Below, piece by piece: positions 5,503 to 7,943 of a stretch of 7,943 bases of DNA (positions are counted from its first letter, which is position 1; each line of letters opens with the position of its first letter). A program made the position numbers and the translations under genes. The notes under the pieces are model-generated. The model worked only from the letters and a program-made list of their open reading frames with translations, was not told the origin of the DNA and did no database searches. Source of the DNA: Prevotellaceae bacterium (GTDB lineage: Bacteria; Bacteroidota; Bacteroidia; Bacteroidales; UBA932); contig JAITVR010000211.1 of the NCBI GenBank assembly GCA_031285695.1, forward strand, positions 1 to 7,943, written 5' to 3'.

Positions 5503-6333
5503 ATGAGAAACGATAACGAACGATTCAACGGCTCAACAAGTCAACAGTTCAACAACGGTAAAAAACCTTTCTTTAAACAGAGAAAGCCTGCTCCCGAAAA
5601 CATGCTTTTCGGCATTCGCCCTGTGATGGAGGCCATACAAAGCGGGCGCGAAATAGACAAGGTAATGCTCAAAAAAGGCTTGGACGGCGAGTTGGCGCAG
5701 GAGCTGCTTGCGCTCATTGACGGGCACCAAATTCCCATGCAGTACGTGCCGCAGGAAAAGTTGAACGGGCTTACGCAAAAAAATCATCAGGGTGTGGTGG
5801 CGTTTGCTTCGCTCATTGAGTACGCCAACTTGGAGGAAACGATAATCAGCGTGATTGAAAAAGGCGAAATGCCGCTTGTGCTGCTGCTCGACAGCGTTAC
5901 CGATGTGCGCAACTTCGGCGCCATAGCCCGCTCGGCCGAATGTGCCGGCGTGCACGCCATAGTGGTTCCTGCCAAAGGCGCGGCGCAAATCAACGGCGAT
6001 GCGCTTAAAACTTCGGCTGGCGCGCTCAACCTTGTTCCCGTGTGCCGCGTACCGAGCTTGCGCAGCGCCATTTATTTTTTGCGCGATAGCGGCATTCAAA
6101 TTGTAGCCGCCACCGAAAAAGCCGAAGGCGATTTGTACTCCGCCACCTTCGATAAACCCACTGCAATTGTAATGGGCTCGGAGGAAACAGGAATTTCACC
6201 CGAAATAATTAGGACTGCCGATACCTTGGTGAAAATTCCGCTGTGCGGCACCATTGCCTCGCTCAACGTGAGTGCCGCCGCAGCGGTAACGCTGTTTGAG
6301 GCGGTAAGGCAGCGGGCGGTAAAAAACAATTAG
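5503..6333 (+). CDS. rlmB: 23S rRNA (guanosine-2'-O-)-methyltransferase RlmB (TrmH/SPOUT family)
   Basis: The 276-residue protein is a SPOUT-class SAM-dependent RNA 2'-O-methyltransferase; RlmB modifies G2251 (E. coli numbering) in the peptidyl-transferase P loop of 23S rRNA. An N-terminal RNA-binding domain (NMLFGIRPVMEAI, 33-45, to about 105) is followed by the trefoil-knot domain: motif 1 DVRNFGAIARSAECAG (134-149), motif 2 IVMGSEETGIS (222-232) and motif 3 IPLCGTIASLNVSAAAAV (245-262), with the expected Arg143, Glu227 and Asn255. Family members usually begin near residue 34 here. The first 33 residues are an unusual low-complexity tail (FNGSTSQQFNNG) written by an 8-bp tandem repeat, so ATG 5602 is a possible true start; ATG 5503 is kept because the frame is open and ATTAAAAA precedes it. 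It lies 101 bp after the ABC-F gene on the same strand and could share its transcript. Confidence 0.93.
   Translation: MRNDNERFNGSTSQQFNNGKKPFFKQRKPAPENMLFGIRPVMEAIQSGREIDKVMLKKGLDGELAQELLALIDGHQIPMQYVPQEKLNGLTQKNHQGVVAFASLIEYANLEETIISVIEKGEMPLVLLLDSVTDVRNFGAIARSAECAGVHAIVVPAKGAAQINGDALKTSAGALNLVPVCRVPSLRSAIYFLRDSGIQIVAATEKAEGDLYSATFDKPTAIVMGSEETGISPEIIRTADTLVKIPLCGTIASLNVSAAAAVTLFEAVRQRAVKNN
5525..5556 (+). repeat. Four 8-bp tandem TCAACnnn units at the 5' end of rlmB
   Basis: TCAACGGC, TCAACAAG, TCAACAGT and TCAACAAC follow one another without gaps. I recall TCAAC-based runs as common intergenic repeats in Bacteroidales. Here the run lies within the predicted N-terminal codons (residues 8-18) of RlmB. 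Eight is not a multiple of three, so copy changes would shift the frame if this part is translated. Confidence 0.65.
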
Positions 6334-6345
6334 CCAATAATTTCT

Positions 6346-6353
6346 TACCTTTG
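6346..6353 (+). promoter_or_regulatory. Candidate Bacteroidota -7 promoter box
   Basis: TACCTTTG matches TAnnTTTG exactly and lies 13 bases after the rlmB stop. No -33 TTTG is seen at the usual spacing. It could drive a transcript across the following gap towards the gene-start remnant at 6576, or be a relic. Confidence 0.3.
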
Positions 6354-6473
6354 TTAAGTAATTTTCAGCAAATAAAATGTTTTTAACCTCCCCAGATGTA
6401 ATCACAAAAAACTCTAAATCATATATATATTCTCAGCGAATTGCGTAGCTGAAAGTAGAATGTTTTATGGCAT

Positions 6474-6513
6474 AAAATCCCTGGTCCGCCTTTGTGGTAG
6501 AGCAGGGATTTTT
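6474..6513. terminator. Bidirectional intrinsic terminator-like hairpin
   Basis: AAAATCCCTG (6474-6483) pairs perfectly with CAGGGATTTT (6503-6512), with a 19-nt loop and a run of five T (6509-6513). A's on one side and T's on the other let it work on both strands, which fits its place between the convergent rlmB and AddB-like genes. The long loop and the distance from each stop (about 140 and 210 bases) reduce certainty. Confidence 0.6.
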
Positions 6514-6575
6514 GCGTTTGCAGCTCCTGTTCAAGATTTTTTTACTAAACTCTTAATCATTTAATTTTTTACAAC

Positions 6576-6650
6576 ATGAAAAAAACATTATTTGTTTAAG
6601 TTGGCTGAGCGTTCTAGAAATTCCGTAGAAAATTAATTTAATGTGATACG
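6576..6650 (+). pseudogene. Fossil start of a secreted-protein gene
   Basis: ATG 6576 begins MKKTLFV and stops at TAA 6597-6599. If one base is added at the stop, the reading continues as SWLSVLEIP before a further TAG, so the start looks like a Lys-rich signal-peptide beginning broken by a one-base loss. The A/T-rich leader before the ATG is typical of Bacteroidota starts. It could be a decayed gene beginning or chance. Confidence 0.25.
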
Positions 6651-6721
6651 GGTGTATGTATTGTGTTGATTATTAGCGTGTTGAATTATGTTGGTGTCGT
6701 AATCCGCACAAACTGTAGGTT

Positions 6722-7943
6722 TTACTTATGGCAAATTTCGCTGAAGGGGCAGTACTCACAGGTGTCCGCCTCGTCGGTTTGTACAAAGGGGCGCGAGGTG
6801 TCAAACAGCTCGCCCAACTTGGCTTGCAGCAATTCTTCAAAGCGCGGAAGGTGCGGCGTAGCATCGTCCACCTCCTCGTAATTTTTTTCGGATTTGATTT
6901 TTATTTGGCTGTCGAAATCATTTTTGTAAATGCTGCGCACAAAGTATAGCGCGGGCTGCACGGCGGCTGTGCTGTGCTTCTTTTGCACTAAAAGCGAGTA
7001 CAGCAGCGTTTGAAAAACTTCGGGGCGGCGCTGGTTTGCGCTTTCGCTAAAAAGAGAATCTACTGACAAAAATCGGGTTTTACGCTCATCGGCGCTACCC
7101 GTTTTGTAGTCAATAATGCAGGTGCTTTTTGTGCAAATATCCATGCGGTCGATAGAGCCAACAAACTTAATGCTGCGCTCGCTTCCGCCAATGTTTGCCA
7201 AAATATTTCCTTCGATTTTCTCCTCCAATCCGGCAATGGTAAACGGCGCGCGCTGCGCATCGTACTTTAGCGTGCCGGCAACGTACTTTTGCACAGCCTC
7301 TTTTACCATGAGCAGCTTGCCGTTGCGGCGCACTTCGTCCACCTCGTTTTCGTTGCCAAAAAATTCTTTGGCGGTAAACTTTTCCACCAACACGGCAATT
7401 TTTTCCTTGTCGCGCAGCAAAATTTTCAGGTCTTCCTCCGTGGTATTTTTGTTGAGCAGCGGCGTGTAAATTTCCTGCATGGTGCGGTGAAAAATATTGC
7501 CCAGCATGCGACCGTCCACCTCTTCCGTAACCTCGTCGGGCTCGTGCAGCTGCGCAATTTTTTCAAAGTAAAACTTGAGCGGACATTCCAAATATTTATT
7601 GAGAGAACTTGCCGATAGCGCGCGGTTTCCTCCGTCTAAATATTCATTTAAAATGGCCAAAACTTCGCCCGATTTTTCCACCGCAATCGGTTTTGGTTTG
7701 GTGTACGTTACGCTGTAGGTAACGCTGCGCACGGGCACGCTGTGCGGACTTTCCATCATCAGCTGGCGCAGGTAGCGGCTCATTTCGCCGGTGCTGCTGT
7801 CGGTAGCTTGGCTGTTGTACACCAAGCGCACACGCTTGGCGCGCTGTAGCAGGCGGTAAAAATAGTAGGCGTACATGGCCTCGTGCTGCTCCACGGTGGG
7901 CAGCCCAAAACCCTTGCGCAGGTTGTACGGAATGAGCGATGGC
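6722..7943 (-). CDS. AddB-like PD-(D/E)XK nuclease, C-terminal part (5' end beyond window)
   Basis: The frame is open from the right edge (PSLIPYNLRKGFGLPT) to TAA 6722-6724, giving 406 visible residues of what is usually a protein near 950. A GTG at 7894 lies in frame but is internal, not the real start. The C-terminal PDDEXK_1 nuclease domain has LSASSLNKYLECPLKFYF (Cys at 7583-7585), GNIFHRTMQEI with its histidine, FVGSIDRMDI (Asp at 7148-7150) and IIDYKTG (Asp at 7109-7111, followed by the catalytic Lys). The end is CEYCPFSEIC (C-x2-C-x5-C; Cys codons at 6758-6760, 6749-6751 and 6731-6733). One upstream Cys plus this trio is the 4Fe-4S arrangement of AddB. AddB works with the AddA helicase-nuclease to resect double-strand breaks and load RecA. 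The N-terminal helicase-like half and any addA partner are outside the window. It converges on rlmB. Confidence 0.88.
   Translation of the reverse strand, partial: PSLIPYNLRKGFGLPTVEQHEAMYAYYFYRLLQRAKRVRLVYNSQATDSSTGEMSRYLRQLMMESPHSVPVRSVTYSVTYTKPKPIAVEKSGEVLAILNEYLDGGNRALSASSLNKYLECPLKFYFEKIAQLHEPDEVTEEVDGRMLGNIFHRTMQEIYTPLLNKNTTEEDLKILLRDKEKIAVLVEKFTAKEFFGNENEVDEVRRNGKLLMVKEAVQKYVAGTLKYDAQRAPFTIAGLEEKIEGNILANIGGSERSIKFVGSIDRMDICTKSTCIIDYKTGSADERKTRFLSVDSLFSESANQRRPEVFQTLLYSLLVQKKHSTAAVQPALYFVRSIYKNDFDSQIKIKSEKNYEEVDDATPHLPRFEELLQAKLGELFDTSRPFVQTDEADTCEYCPFSEICHK

Larger units (their letters stand above)
6334..6721. other. Convergent intergenic region without an intact gene
   Basis: This 388-bp AT-rich gap separates the 3' ends of rlmB and the AddB-like gene. 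It holds a TAnnTTTG box just after rlmB (6346-6353), a bidirectional hairpin (6474-6513) and a short fossil gene start (6576-6650). I see no tRNA and no intact coding frame. The plus-strand frame from 6663 is antisense to the nuclease gene and is not convincing. Confidence 0.6.

Noticed and set aside
5533..6099. Minus-strand frame of 188 codons under rlmB
   Set aside because: It is a shadow of rlmB with no family features.
6484..6545. tRNA-like string (GGTAGAGCA followed by GTTCAAGA)
   Set aside because: There is no acceptor stem, anticodon stem or paired T-arm; GGTAGAGCA spans the loop and stem of the terminator hairpin.

Overview
The window looks like chromosomal DNA of a Bacteroidota (Bacteroidetes) bacterium. 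Three things support this. The genes have weak or no Shine-Dalgarno sites. TAnnTTTG-type -7 boxes occur in intergenic DNA (TATATTTG on the minus strand at 3303-3310, TACCTTTG at 6346-6353). The ABC-F ATPase, RlmB and AddB-like nuclease read like Bacteroidota versions as I remember them. No database search was possible, so this placement is recall plus motif reading.

Layout. (1) 1-530, minus strand: the first 176 codons of a REP-associated tyrosine transposase (RAYT, Y1/HUH family), cut by the left edge. Inside it, in frame, lies an array of REP-like hairpins bounded by two inverted GTAG-hairpin units (95-235). (2) 531-817: a short intergenic stretch with what looks like a decayed gene on the minus strand. 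(3) 818-3190, minus strand: an AT-rich two-gene cassette, a ParB/sulfiredoxin-fold protein followed with no gap (TAAATG) by a D12-class N6-adenine DNA methyltransferase. No restriction endonuclease is recognisable. (4) 3191-3436: divergent promoter region with a 7-bp periodic repeat. (5) 3437-5401 and 5503-6333, plus strand: an ABC-F ATPase and the 23S rRNA 2'-O-methyltransferase RlmB, separated by dispersed-type repeats. (6) 6334-6721: convergent intergenic region with a strong bidirectional hairpin and a fossil gene start. (7) 6722-7943, minus strand: the C-terminal part of an AddB-like PD-(D/E)XK nuclease with a four-cysteine Fe-S cluster pattern, cut by the right edge.

How the parts relate. 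ABC-F and RlmB are ribosome-linked housekeeping functions on one strand and may share transcripts. The AddB-like protein belongs to recombinational repair. The ParB-like/methyltransferase pair has clearly lower GC than its neighbours (13 of 60 bases in 1141-1200 against 34 of 60 in 3781-3840) and sits beside a transposase and gene debris, so it is probably an acquired accessory module. Its job (defence, epigenetic marking or an orphan modification unit) cannot be settled from sequence alone.

The two most notable observations are the REPIN-like hairpin array carried inside the coding sequence of the RAYT, and the coupled ParB-like/adenine-methyltransferase cassette whose ParB-like protein has a large C-terminal region I do not recognise.
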